NCBI RefSeq assembly: GCF_004369225.1 | Contig: NZ_QFFZ01000011.1 | Location: 1-64,000 of the forward strand | DNA length: 64,000 bases | Direction of reading: 5' to 3' | DNA from: Pelotomaculum propionicicum | GTDB lineage: Bacteria; Bacillota; Desulfotomaculia; Desulfotomaculales; Pelotomaculaceae | Shown here: positions 36,924-45,151 of the stretch, one piece after another | Layout: every line of letters starts with the position of its first letter | How positions within the stretch are numbered: the first letter of the stretch is position 1 | Notes under the pieces: model-generated | Told to the model about the DNA's origin: nothing | The model's database searches: none | What the model saw: the letters and a program-made list of their open reading frames with translations, nothing else | Translations under genes and position numbers: made by a program

Positions 36924-37954
36924 TGGGAGACCGCTTCTTTAGGCGACAGGCGCCTGGTTGTTTCAATCAAATCTTTGAGTTTGCGCATGGCGGCCCCGGA
37001 ATCAATACTTGACGCGGCCATTTCCAGGCCTTCTGAAATCCCCCGGGCCTTACCGCCCGCCACCAAACCCAGAGCCGAGTTTAACACCACCGCATCGCGG
37101 CGCGGGCCTTTCTCACCCTCCAGAACCGAGCGGGTAATATCAGCGTTTTCTTTCGGCGTCCCCCCGGCTAAATCAGCAACAGGGGCATATTTGAAACCAA
37201 ACCGGGCAGGGTCCAGAGTACCTTTGCGCACGGACCCGTCTTTAACTTCACAGATCACGGAAGTACCGGCCAGGGAAACCTCATCCAGGCCTCCGGCCCC
37301 GTGCACCACAAAGGAACGGGACGAACCCAGCCTGGCCAGCACCCTGGCCAGCACCTCGGTAAGCGTCGGGCTGTAGACACCCAGCACCTGCGCTCTCGCT
37401 CCGGCGGGATTGGTCAGCGGGCCGAGAATATTAAAAATGGTCCTGATCCCTATTTCGCGGCGGGGTCCCGCGGCGTAACCCATCGCACGGTGCAGTACCG
37501 GCGCAAAAAGAAATGCGATGCCTGCCTCAGCCAGGCACTCCTCCATAGCGGCATGGTCCAGGTCGACCCTGACGCCCAGCTCTTCCAGCACATCGGCGCT
37601 GCCGCTGCGGCTGGACACCGACCGGTTGCCGTGCTTGGCGACAGGCACACCCGCCCCCGCCACTACAAAGGCAGCGGTTGTAGAAATGTTAAAAGTGCCT
37701 GAACCATCGCCTCCGGTACCACAGGTGTCCACCAAAACCGGGTAGCTGGATTTGACCGGCGTTGACATGCGCCTCATCACCCTGGCAAAACCGGTGATTT
37801 CCTCCACTGTTTCCCCTTTAAGGTGCATGGCTGTAAGCAGTGAAGCAATCTGGGCGGGGCTGGCCTCCCCTTTCATAATCTGTTCCATTACGGCAACGGC
37901 CTCTTCTTCCGCCAGGTGCCGCCCTGAAACAACCTTCCTGATAGCTGTCTTCAT
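36920..37954 (-). CDS. trpD: Anthranilate phosphoribosyltransferase
   Basis: 344 residues from the ATG at 37954, chosen for GAGGAGG 8 nt upstream. LVDTCGTGGDGSGTFNISTT, VAKHGNRSVSSRSGSADVLE and FNILGPLTNPAGARAQVLGV are the PRPP- and anthranilate-binding motifs. It is separated from trpG by 327 bp that contain a 287-bp repeat element, unlike the tight junctions elsewhere in the operon. Confidence 0.96.
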   Translation of the reverse strand: MKTAIRKVVSGRHLAEEEAVAVMEQIMKGEASPAQIASLLTAMHLKGETVEEITGFARVMRRMSTPVKSSYPVLVDTCGTGGDGSGTFNISTTAAFVVAGAGVPVAKHGNRSVSSRSGSADVLEELGVRVDLDHAAMEECLAEAGIAFLFAPVLHRAMGYAAGPRREIGIRTIFNILGPLTNPAGARAQVLGVYSPTLTEVLARVLARLGSSRSFVVHGAGGLDEVSLAGTSVICEVKDGSVRKGTLDPARFGFKYAPVADLAGGTPKENADITRSVLEGEKGPRRDAVVLNSALGLVAGGKARGISEGLEMAASSIDSGAAMRKLKDLIETTRRLSPKEAVSQ

Positions 37955-37990
37955 CTCAGCTTTCCTCCTCTCAACTTGCTCAGCTTTATT

Positions 37991-38277
37991 ATGATTATTC
38001 CTTTTACTCAGCAACACCTTAAGATTGTCTTGTAAATCTTATGTCAATAAACAAATTGACAGGATTTACAAGATTATAAGGATTTACAGGATTTTATAAA
38101 TAAATGAAGACATATATTGATTATTCCTTTAGCATTGAAACCTTTAATGTTATCCTGAAAAACTTTTGTAAATAAGAATTCTCAATAAAAATTTAATTTT
38201 ATAATCCTGTTAATTTTCTAAAATCCTGTTAATCCTGTCCATTTGTTTTATCTTTACTGAGCCAACGAATCAATCAT
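37991..38277. repeat. 287-bp MITE-like repeat, copy B, inside the trp operon
   Basis: It begins ATGATTATTCCTTTTACTCAG and ends CTGAGCCAACGAATCAATCAT. It has the same length as copy A (8957-9243) and shares its left 100 bases with few differences, including AAACAAATTGACAGGATTTA and following 9-mers. The centre differs and is AT-rich. It fills the trpG-trpD spacer and has no coding frame. Confidence 0.75.
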
Positions 38278-38281
38278 TTTT

Positions 38282-38845
38282 TTAGTATTCCAAAAAGTTG
38301 CGCAGCAGGCTGTGACCGTACTCGGTAAGGATTGATTCCGGGTGAAACTGCACCCCTTCCACACGGTACAGGCGGTGGCGCAGCCCCATAATCTCGCCTT
38401 CCCCGGTCCAGGCGGTAACTTCCAGGCAGTCGGGCAGGCTGTCTGTATCGACTATTAATGAATGGTACCTCGTGGCGTTAAACGGTGACGGTATGGCACG
38501 GAAGATAGTCCTGCCGTCATGCTGGATAGGAGAAGTTTTTCCGTGCATCAGCCTGGCCGCCCGCACCACCATGCCGCCGAAAGCCTGACCTATGGCCTGG
38601 TGGCCCAGGCAAACCCCGAGGATGGGGACACTGCCGGCAAAACGCGCAATCACCGCCAGAGAGATGCCGGCCTGGTCAGGTGAACAGGGCCCCGGCGAAA
38701 TGACAATTGCTTCCGGCCGCAGTTCCTCTATCTGCTCGCAGGTAATCCTGTCATTGCGGACAATTTTTACCTCCCTGCCCAGTTCACCCAGGTACTGGAC
38801 CAGATTGTAAGTGAAAGAATCGTAGTTGTCGATCATCAAGATCAC
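38282..38845 (-). CDS. trpG: Anthranilate synthase glutamine amidotransferase subunit
   Basis: 187 residues. [20 protein letters not shown], the oxyanion segment [15 protein letters not shown], the nucleophile elbow [17 protein letters not shown] and [18 protein letters not shown] complete a class I amidotransferase. It supplies ammonia to TrpE and may also serve PabB. The start (GTG 38845, or ATG three codons later) abuts the trpE stop. Confidence 0.95.
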   Translation of the reverse strand: MILMIDNYDSFTYNLVQYLGELGREVKIVRNDRITCEQIEELRPEAIVISPGPCSPDQAGISLAVIARFAGSVPILGVCLGHQAIGQAFGGMVVRAARLMHGKTSPIQHDGRTIFRAIPSPFNATRYHSLIVDTDSLPDCLEVTAWTGEGEIMGLRHRLYRVEGVQFHPESILTEYGHSLLRNFLEY

Positions 38846-40309
38846 TTATTTCGCCTCCTCCAGAGTCTTCAGCAGCACACGCGCTTTACTCATTGTTTCC
38901 TCGTACTCCCGCGCCGGGTCGGAGTCGGCCACGATGCCCGCCCCCGCCTGGACATAGGCGTTGCCCGCATGGAACAGCACAGTCCTGATCGCAATGGCGG
39001 TATCCAGGTTCCCCGAAAAACCCAGGTAGCCGATAGCCCCGCCGTAGACACCCCTCCGGTCCGGCTCCAGTTCCCCAATAATCTCCATAGCCCGCACTTT
39101 TGGGGCGCCTGACAGAGTACCTGCCGGAAAGCAGGACTTGAGGGCGTCAAAACAACTCCTTCCCTGCGCCAGCCTGCCGCGGACATTTGATACCAGGTGC
39201 ATAACGTGTGAGTATTTCTCCACTTCCATAAACCTTTTCACCCTGACACTGCCTGTCTCGCACACCCTGCCCAGGTCGTTGCGCCCCAGGTCTACCAGCA
39301 TCAGGTGCTCGGCCTTCTCTTTTTCGTCCGCCAGCAAATCCCCGGCCAAATTCTCATCAGCTGTCAGGTCCTTACCGCGCGGTCTGGTGCCGGCAATCGG
39401 GCAGGTCTCCACCGCACCGTCTTCTACTTTGACCAGCATTTCCGGGGAAGAACCCACTACCACCAATTCGCCGAAATCCAGGTAAAAGAGATAAGGGGAA
39501 GGGTTTAAGGCCCGCAGTCTCCGGTAAACGTTAAAAGGCTCACCGGTGAAGGGTACCCGTAGCCGCCGCGACAGTACCACCTGCAGGATATCACCGGCTG
39601 CGATGTATTCCTTGGCCCGCCGGACCTTTGCCATAAACTCGGCGCGGGTCATATTGGCCTCAGCCGCCCCGCCTGCCTCAGCCCTTTCCTTCCTTTCATG
39701 CTCAAGAATAATGTTGTTTTTCAGCGCCCCAATAACCTTTTCTATCTGTTCCACAGCCCGGTCATAGGAACTTGCCGGCTCAGCGCCGGGCCGGCTGTTG
39801 ACAACAATGTTCAGCGCCTGCCGGACATGGTCGAAGATCAGGACAGTACCGGCAAAAATGAAGCAGCATTCAGGTATGCCGGGAATGCCTTCACCCGGCT
39901 GCATTTCTATATCCTCAATAAAGCGCACCAGGTCATAGCCGATGTACCCCACAGCGCCGCCAAAAAAGCGGGGCAAACCAGGTTTCAGGTAGACTTTAAA
40001 GGAAGAAACAATTTGCTCCAGGTTATCCAGCGGCATACCTGCACAGGTTTCCTGCCGCCCTTCTTGTTCAACCAGGGACCCGGATCCTCTGGAGACAAAG
40101 GTGAGGAAAGGGTCAAAACCTATAAATGAGTACCTGGCCAGGTTCTCACCGCCCTCGACACTCTCCAGCAGGTAAGCCGGGCTTTTGGGAGCAATTTTCT
40201 TGTAGATGCTGGTTGGTGTGTCAAGGTCGGCGTTGATCTCACAGCTGACCGGGATCAGGTTATACGCCCCGGCCAGGTCCAGGTACTCAGCCCTGCCTGG
40301 CGTAATCAT
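38846..40309 (-). CDS. trpE: Anthranilate synthase component I
   Basis: 487 residues from the ATG at 40309 (GGGGGGAG just upstream). The N-terminal LLESVEGGENLARYSFIGFD contains the LLES tryptophan-feedback motif. The catalytic chorismate-binding domain has CPIAGTRPRGKDLTADENLA, DLGRNDLGRVCETGSVRV and PAGTLSGAPKVRAMEIIGEL. First gene of the trpEGDCBA-aroF-tyrA-aroA run. Its start lies 27 nt after the leader terminator hairpin, so expression depends on readthrough. Confidence 0.96.
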   Translation of the reverse strand: MITPGRAEYLDLAGAYNLIPVSCEINADLDTPTSIYKKIAPKSPAYLLESVEGGENLARYSFIGFDPFLTFVSRGSGSLVEQEGRQETCAGMPLDNLEQIVSSFKVYLKPGLPRFFGGAVGYIGYDLVRFIEDIEMQPGEGIPGIPECCFIFAGTVLIFDHVRQALNIVVNSRPGAEPASSYDRAVEQIEKVIGALKNNIILEHERKERAEAGGAAEANMTRAEFMAKVRRAKEYIAAGDILQVVLSRRLRVPFTGEPFNVYRRLRALNPSPYLFYLDFGELVVVGSSPEMLVKVEDGAVETCPIAGTRPRGKDLTADENLAGDLLADEKEKAEHLMLVDLGRNDLGRVCETGSVRVKRFMEVEKYSHVMHLVSNVRGRLAQGRSCFDALKSCFPAGTLSGAPKVRAMEIIGELEPDRRGVYGGAIGYLGFSGNLDTAIAIRTVLFHAGNAYVQAGAGIVADSDPAREYEETMSKARVLLKTLEEAK

Positions 40310-40335
40310 GCTCTCCCCCCCTGAAAAAAGATAAA

Positions 40336-40357
40336 CCGGCACTCAAATGAGTGCCGG
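40336..40357 (-). terminator. trp leader attenuator hairpin
   Basis: Minus-strand hairpin CCGGCACTCA/TGAGTGCCGG followed by TTTATCTTTTTT, between the (G/U)AG repeats and trpE. An upstream segment TGAGTTCGG, which includes the last GAG repeat, can pair imperfectly with the 5' arm (CCGGCACTCA) and would act as antiterminator. Confidence 0.88.
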
Positions 40358-40382
40358 CAATTTTCAAAAAATGAAAACCGAA

Positions 40383-40430
40383 CTCACCTCAGCTATACTC
40401 GACTATTCCTCTGCTCAACTAACTCTGCTC
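40383..40430 (-). promoter_or_regulatory. TRAP-type binding site: ten (G/U)AG triplets
   Basis: Read on the minus strand from 40430 the triplets are GAG, GAG, TAG, GAG, GAG, TAG, GAG, TAG, GAG, GAG. They occur at 40430, 40425, 40421, 40416, 40411, 40405, 40400, 40395, 40390 and 40385, a period of 5 nt with single deviations of 4 and 6. This is the arrangement bound by the 11-subunit trp RNA-binding attenuation protein of Bacillus. It sits in the trpE leader and its 3' end overlaps the predicted antiterminator. No mtrB gene is in the window. Confidence 0.85.
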
Positions 40431-40446
40431 TAATAAATTTGTACTT

Positions 40447-40476
40447 AAAATACCACAATGGACAAAATGCCGTCAA
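40447..40476 (-). promoter_or_regulatory. Sigma-A-type promoter of the trp operon
   Basis: TTGACG (40476-40471) and TATTTT (40452-40447) on the minus strand, 18 bp apart, place the start near 40440, just before the first GAG repeat. The -35 box lies in the last codons of the universal stress protein gene. Confidence 0.6.
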
Positions 40477-40889
40477 GCATTTTTTTCTTTTACAACCATG
40501 ACCGGACAATCGAGGTTTGCCACCAGGTGGGTGGAAACACTCCCCATCAGGAAGCGCTTAACTGCGCCGCGGCCGCGGGCGCCGACAATAACCAGGTCAA
40601 ACTTGTTCTCCAGGGCAAACCGCTCAAGAGTACTGGCCACAGTGCCCCTGAGCAGGTGGGTAACCACCCGCACGCCTGCCTGTTCCGCCATTGCCGCGGC
40701 ACGGTCCAGGTCACCACGGTGGGAGGCGCTGTCCTGCAAGGCGCCGCCGCTCTCCGGCAGCTGCGGCAGGTTCACCGCCATGACCACGTTCAGCGCGGAA
40801 CCGTACTTCCGGCAAAGATCTATGGCTATGCTTAAAGCCTTTACCGAGTGAATTGAACCGTCATAGGCGACCAGTATATTCTCAAACAT
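40473..40889 (-). CDS. Universal stress protein, UspA family
   Basis: 138 residues. ILVAYDGSIHSVKALSIAID at the N-terminus and the ATP-binding loop VGARGRGAVKRFLMGSVSTH, ending HLVANLDCPVMVVKEK, are typical of the ATP-binding UspA subgroup. It is a cytosolic protein and lies between the sigma-54 regulator and the trp operon, transcribed alone or from the regulator side. Its specific role cannot be read from context. Confidence 0.92.
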   Translation of the reverse strand: MFENILVAYDGSIHSVKALSIAIDLCRKYGSALNVVMAVNLPQLPESGGALQDSASHRGDLDRAAAMAEQAGVRVVTHLLRGTVASTLERFALENKFDLVIVGARGRGAVKRFLMGSVSTHLVANLDCPVMVVKEKNA

Positions 40890-40981
40890 ATCGGGCCTCC
40901 GGATTCCCAGCGTACCACATTAATTATAATCCCGCCATCCAGATTATGTCAAAGAATAAATCTCTAACAAAATGATTAGCT

Positions 40982-42246
40982 TTAATCACCTGTATTTATT
41001 TCGTACTCCTTCATTTTTCTATACAGGGTGTTCCTGCCGATGCCGAGTGCCTGCGCCACTTTAGAGATATTATAGTCAAATTTACTCAGAGCCTCGGAGA
41101 TGGCCTGCTCCTCCAGATGCCGCAGGTTTAAGTCCGCGACAGAATAATTTCCTGCCACAGGTTGTTTTCGCTTCAGATATTCAGGCAGATCTTCAAGCGT
41201 GATGGTTGTCCCCTCGCAAAAACTGATCGATCGTTCAATTATGTTTTCCAGTTCCCTGATATTTCCCGGCCAATCATAGCTCTGGAAGAGGAATTTAACC
41301 CCCGATGCGATATGATTGACCACCTTGCCGAGACGGTTGCTTATTTTTCTGACGAAGTAATTGGCCAGCTCCATAATGTCGCCTTCACGTTCACGCAGGC
41401 TGGGAATGTCGATACTGAGCACGTTTAAACGGTAGAACAGGTCTGGCCGGAAATTACCGCCGGCTGCTTCTTCCACCAGATTTTTATTGGTGGCGGCAAT
41501 GATCCTGATATCAACCGCTACCGGCCGCTGCCCGCCGACGCGGACAACCTGCCGTTCTTCCAAGACACGGAGCAGACTGGCCTGAATGTCAAGGGGCATG
41601 TCCCCGATTTCGTCCAAAAAAATTGTGCCGCCATTGGCCTGCTCAAATACCCCCTGCCGGCCGCCGCGCTTGGCCCCGGTAAAAGCCCCTTCTTCATAGC
41701 CAAACAGCTCGCTCTCAATCAGGGTCTTAGGCAGGACCCCGCAGTTAACAGCCACAAAAGGCCCGTTTTTACGGTTGCTGGCATTGTGAATCGAATGGGC
41801 GAACATTTCTTTGCCGGTCCCCGTTTCTCCCTGCAGCAAAACGGTGGAATCGCTACGCGAGGCCAGTTCGGCCAGCCGTTTGGCGTTTTGCAGGCGCGGG
41901 CTGCGTCCGATTATGTCGGCAAAAGTGTAACGGGTAGAATTACCCGGAACGGTTGTTTGCCCGATTGGGTTTTTAATATTCTTTATCGAAGCCACAGCAC
42001 CCATCCAGCGGCGTTTTTCACCCCAAATTGAACGGATGGAGTAGGTAAAACCATGCCTTATGGCTGCCTGCCGCAGCAATCTGTCAAGACGGCCGGGGCC
42101 GTCCAGCAGTTCCGTCCAGACAGAGCTATTATCGTTTAAAACCATGAATCGATTACAATTTCAGGTACGACGGCAGGGTTGACCTGCCTGTTCTCGACAA
42201 ACTGCTGCCAGGCGGGAGGAGGAACTGTAAGGTTTGACCTGGTCAT
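40982..42246 (-). pseudogene. Sigma-54 enhancer-binding regulator with disrupted N-terminus
   Basis: The strongest start is ATG at 42246 (GGAGGG 7 nt upstream), giving TRSNLTVPPPAWQQFVENRQ, then VNPAVVPEIVIDSW and a TAA at 42136-42138. In the next frame, from 42145, a 387-residue product contains a remnant linker, the AAA+ domain with GETGTGKE (Walker A), GAFTGAKRGG (sigma-54 contact), TIFLDEIGDMPLDIQASLLR (Walker B) and a C-terminal Fis-type HTH (NISKVAQALGIGRNTLYRKM). The N-terminal fragment looks like the start of an AcoR/PrpR-like regulator whose sensor part was mostly deleted and frame-shifted. The 387-residue part could still be made and be constitutive. It is divergent from the sigma-54-driven AOR operon. 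Confidence 0.75.
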
Positions 42247-42571
42247 TTTGTTCCCTCCATAATGGACAACGTTCATCCTGGGATATAGATTGTTTTCTGT
42301 AATTATGTTTCATGATCGAACAAATTTCAACTATTTCTGTTTTCCTAATTGTAATCGCTACTTAAAGCGAGTGCAACATCTAACCTGTTGGATTTACAAG
42401 CGCTTTTTGGTTGTTTACTGTTCCATTCCGGAGCAAAATCTTGATGATTTTTGCCATATTGACACAATTCCTGTGAAGGAGGCAGCCGGACAGGAACCGG
42501 TCATAACACCGTTAACCCGCTAAACTGCTTCCCTCAAAGGAATTGTTTGTGATAAAAATATAGTCTGACCT
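42247..42571. promoter_or_regulatory. Divergent intergenic region with candidate activator site
   Basis: About 325 bases without a credible gene between the regulator and the sigma-54 promoter. An imperfect inverted repeat TGTTCC-ATTCC-GGAGCA at 42419-42435 lies about 140 bp upstream of the promoter, a usual distance for an enhancer-binding protein site. A second weaker foldback (CAAC...GTTG near 42374-42390) is nearby. These assignments are inferred from position only. Confidence 0.4.
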
Positions 42572-42588
42572 TTGGCATGTATTTTGCT
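42572..42588 (+). promoter_or_regulatory. Sigma-54 (RpoN) promoter of the AOR-hydrogenase operon
   Basis: TTGGCATG-TATT-TTGCT. The invariant GG (-24) and GC (-12) are separated by exactly 10 bp, as in the consensus TTGGCACG-N4-TTGCW. It lies 148 bp upstream of the ferredoxin gene, on the same strand, and a sigma-54 activator gene is divergent from it. Confidence 0.85.
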
Positions 42589-42695
42589 AAAAATATTTTA
42601 AATATTTTTCATCCGGTATCCCGCAGTATTGCCTGAACACTGAAAGGAGGGTCTGGCTGGAGTAACGGATTTTACAAAATATAGGTTTTGAAATT

Positions 42696-42736
42696 AAGGA
42701 GGTGAAGAACCTGGCCAGCAAAGGCCAGGTCCGGTA
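42696..42736 (+). promoter_or_regulatory. Shine-Dalgarno separated from its start codon by a hairpin
   Basis: AAGGAGGTG (42696-42704) is 31 bases from the ATG at 42736. The gap holds CCTGGCC-AGCAAA-GGCCAGG (42710-42729). If folded, the stem brings the site to within about 11 unpaired bases of the ATG. An alternative GTG at 42702 directly beside the site opens only a 29-codon out-of-frame peptide. Confidence 0.5.
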
Positions 42737-43215
42737 TGACAAAAATATTATCTTTGGCGCCGGAGAAATGCACCGGCTGCCGCACCTGTGAATTAGCCTG
42801 CTCTTTCCAGCACAACCAGGAGTTTCGGCCTGCCGCGTCCCGGATCTCTGTTCTTACCTGGGAATCAGCCGGTGTTTCAGTGCCTATGATGTGCCTGCAG
42901 TGCGACAACGCGGCCTGTGTAAAGGTCTGCCCGGTAGGGGCTATCAGCAAATCTGTGACCGGAGCCATGGTTATCAATGAAAACCGCTGTATTAAGTGCA
43001 AGATGTGTGTGATTGCTTGTCCTTTCGGCAACACCACCTACGACGGGTCAAGCGGCAAAATAGTCAAGTGCGACTTATGTCAGGGAGATCCGGCCTGCGT
43101 GAAATTCTGCCCGTCGGGGGCGGTTACCTATAAAGAGGCCGCGGCGGCAACCGTAAGCAAGAAAAAAGCTTTCGCGGCTAAATTCAAGGATCTGGTTCAG
43201 GAGGTGAGCGAATAA
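42736..43215 (+). CDS. Four-cluster ferredoxin, electron-transfer subunit of AOR
   Basis: 159 residues with sixteen cysteines in four [4Fe-4S] motifs: [37 protein letters not shown] and [15 protein letters not shown]. This is the HycB/DMSO-reductase-ferredoxin fold, equivalent to AorA of aromatic-degrading bacteria or BamC of benzoyl-CoA reductase. It shares a base with the AOR start (stop TAA/ATG overlap at 43213-43215). It probably carries electrons between the tungsten enzyme and the hydrogenase encoded downstream. Confidence 0.88.
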   Translation: MTKILSLAPEKCTGCRTCELACSFQHNQEFRPAASRISVLTWESAGVSVPMMCLQCDNAACVKVCPVGAISKSVTGAMVINENRCIKCKMCVIACPFGNTTYDGSSGKIVKCDLCQGDPACVKFCPSGAVTYKEAAAATVSKKKAFAAKFKDLVQEVSE

Positions 43216-45024
43216 TGTTTGGTTGGGTAGGACAGGTTTTAAGAGTTAATCTTACCGCTGGAACTGTAAAAAAGGAAGCGCTCGATCCTGCTGAGGCACG
43301 GAATTACATCGGCGCGCGCGGTCTGGGGACCCGCCTGTGGATGAAAGAAGTCGACCCTAAGGTTGACCCGCTCAGCGATAAAAATAACCTGATCTTCATT
43401 ACCGGCCCGCTGACCGGGACTCTGGGAACCAGCGGCGGCCGTTACAACGTGGTCTGCAAGGCGCCGCTGACGGGCGCGATGGCTGCTTCCAACTCAGGCG
43501 GCTACTGGGGACCGGAACTGAAATTCGCCGGTTATGACGCCCTTATATTTGAAGGCAAGGCTGAGAAGCCTGTTTATCTCTGGATTAATGATGATGAGGT
43601 GGAATTACGGAGCGCGGCAAAACTCTGGGGCAAAACGGTCAATGAAACCACCGATCTGATTAAAGAAGAAACCGATGAGGACGCCAAAGTAGCCTGTATC
43701 GGGCCGGCGGGTGAAAACCTGGTCAAGTTCGCCTGTATTCTAAATGATTATACCCGGGCCGCAGGGCGATCAGGCCTGGGCGCGGTAATGGGCGCAAAGA
43801 ATTTGAAAGCTGTTGCCGTTAAAGGAAACGGCGGTATCCGGGTGGCCGATCCCGACGGGTTTATGGCTTCTGTCACCAAAGCCCGCCGGATGTTAAAGGA
43901 GCACCCGGTTACCGGCGAAGGGTTGAGAGCTTATGGAACCAATATCCTGATCAATATTCTGGACCAAACCGGCGGCCTGCCGGTGCGTAATTTCCGGGAT
44001 TCCGGCACTTTCCCGAACGCCAATGCCACCGGCGGGGAAAGCCTGGCGGACAAATATCTGGTACGCAACAAGGGCTGCATGGGCTGTTCCATCGGCTGCG
44101 GGAGGATTTCAGAGGTAGCATCGGGCAAATTCAAAACTTTCGGTGAAGGACCTGAATACGAAGCTGCCTGGGCTTACGGCGCGGACTGCGGGATTGACAA
44201 CCTGGAGCCGATCATCAAGGCCAACAACCTGTGCAATGAGCTGGGACTTGACTCCATTACCATGCCTACAACCATTGCCTGCGCCATGGAATTGTTCGAA
44301 AGCGGCTATATCACCAGTAAGGAAACTGGATGTTTTCTGAATTTCGGCAATATGGACGCCATTGTTGACCTGACGTATAAAACCGCGTACCGCCAGGGCT
44401 TCGGCAATCAATTAGCGGAAGGTTCATTCCGCCTGGCCAGCAAATACGGCCATCCCGAGCTGTCCATGAGCGTCAAAAAGCAGGAACTGCCCGCTTACGA
44501 CCCGCGCGCCCTGCAGGGGATGGGCCTGAATTATGCCACCAGCAACCGGGGAGGCTGCCATGTGCGGGGTTATATGACTTCTCCGGAAATTCTGGGAATT
44601 CCCGAGAAGTTGGACAGCCTGGCCACGGAAGGCAAGGCGGGCTGGGTCAAGATCTTCCAGGACCTTACGGCGGCTGTGGATGCCGCGGGGATCTGTCTTT
44701 TCACCACCTTTGGCATAGGCGCTCCCGAACTGGCTGAGCAATTGGCTACAGCAACAGGTTTTGACTATACCGTGGAAGAGGTATTGCAAGCCGGCGAAAG
44801 GATCTGGAACCTGGAACGGTTGTTCAACTTAAAAAAACGGTTTCACCAAAGCAGATGATACGCTGCCGCCCCGGCTGCTTAAGGACCCGATGAAAGTGGG
44901 CCCCAATAAGGGACATGTCACCAGGCTGAGCCTAATGCTGCCGGAATATTACAAGGCGCGCGGCTGGGATGACAAGGGCGTGCCCACCAAAGAGAAACTG
45001 CAGGAACTGTCTCTGGAGGTCTAA
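43215..45024 (+). pseudogene. aor: Tungsten aldehyde:ferredoxin oxidoreductase, frameshifted near the C-terminus
   Basis: The main frame gives 547 residues to 44858: [40 protein letters not shown], the Fe-S motif [10 protein letters not shown], a late [10 protein letters not shown] cysteine and [16 protein letters not shown], all AOR family (tungstopterin plus one [4Fe-4S]). It ends abnormally at [10 protein letters not shown]. Removing one base from the A7 tract at 44831-44837 restores [20 protein letters not shown] and on to LPEYYKARGWDDKGVPTKEK, the expected C-terminus, ending at 45024 (602 residues). The product oxidises aldehydes to acids with low-potential electrons; BamB-like chemistry is an alternative. 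It is either a one-base indel or a sequencing error; the 547-residue form may be inactive. Confidence 0.85.
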
Positions 45025-45060
45025 GGCAAGTAACCTTCCGGACAGGTGCATAGTCAAGGG

Positions 45061-45102
45061 GGGGACATCTTCATCAGAGACATAACTCTGACGGGTGTCC
45101 CC
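45061..45102. repeat. Hairpin repeat between aor and the hydrogenase genes
   Basis: Nested arms GGGGACA/TGTCCCC (outer) and TCAGAG/CTCTGA (inner). It lies in the 127-bp gap after the restored AOR end. There is no U tract, so it is more likely a dispersed palindrome or mRNA-processing structure than a terminator. Confidence 0.55.
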
Positions 45103-45151
45103 TAATCCTTCCCGCAAGTGTTTAGCCTGCAAAATGAAAAGGAGAGTAACA

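Noticed and set aside
44825..44860. Programmed -1 frameshift in the AOR gene (A-rich slippery tract)
   Set aside because: Restoration needs a +1 shift (one A fewer), not -1, and there is no evident stimulatory pseudoknot; a homopolymer indel is more likely.
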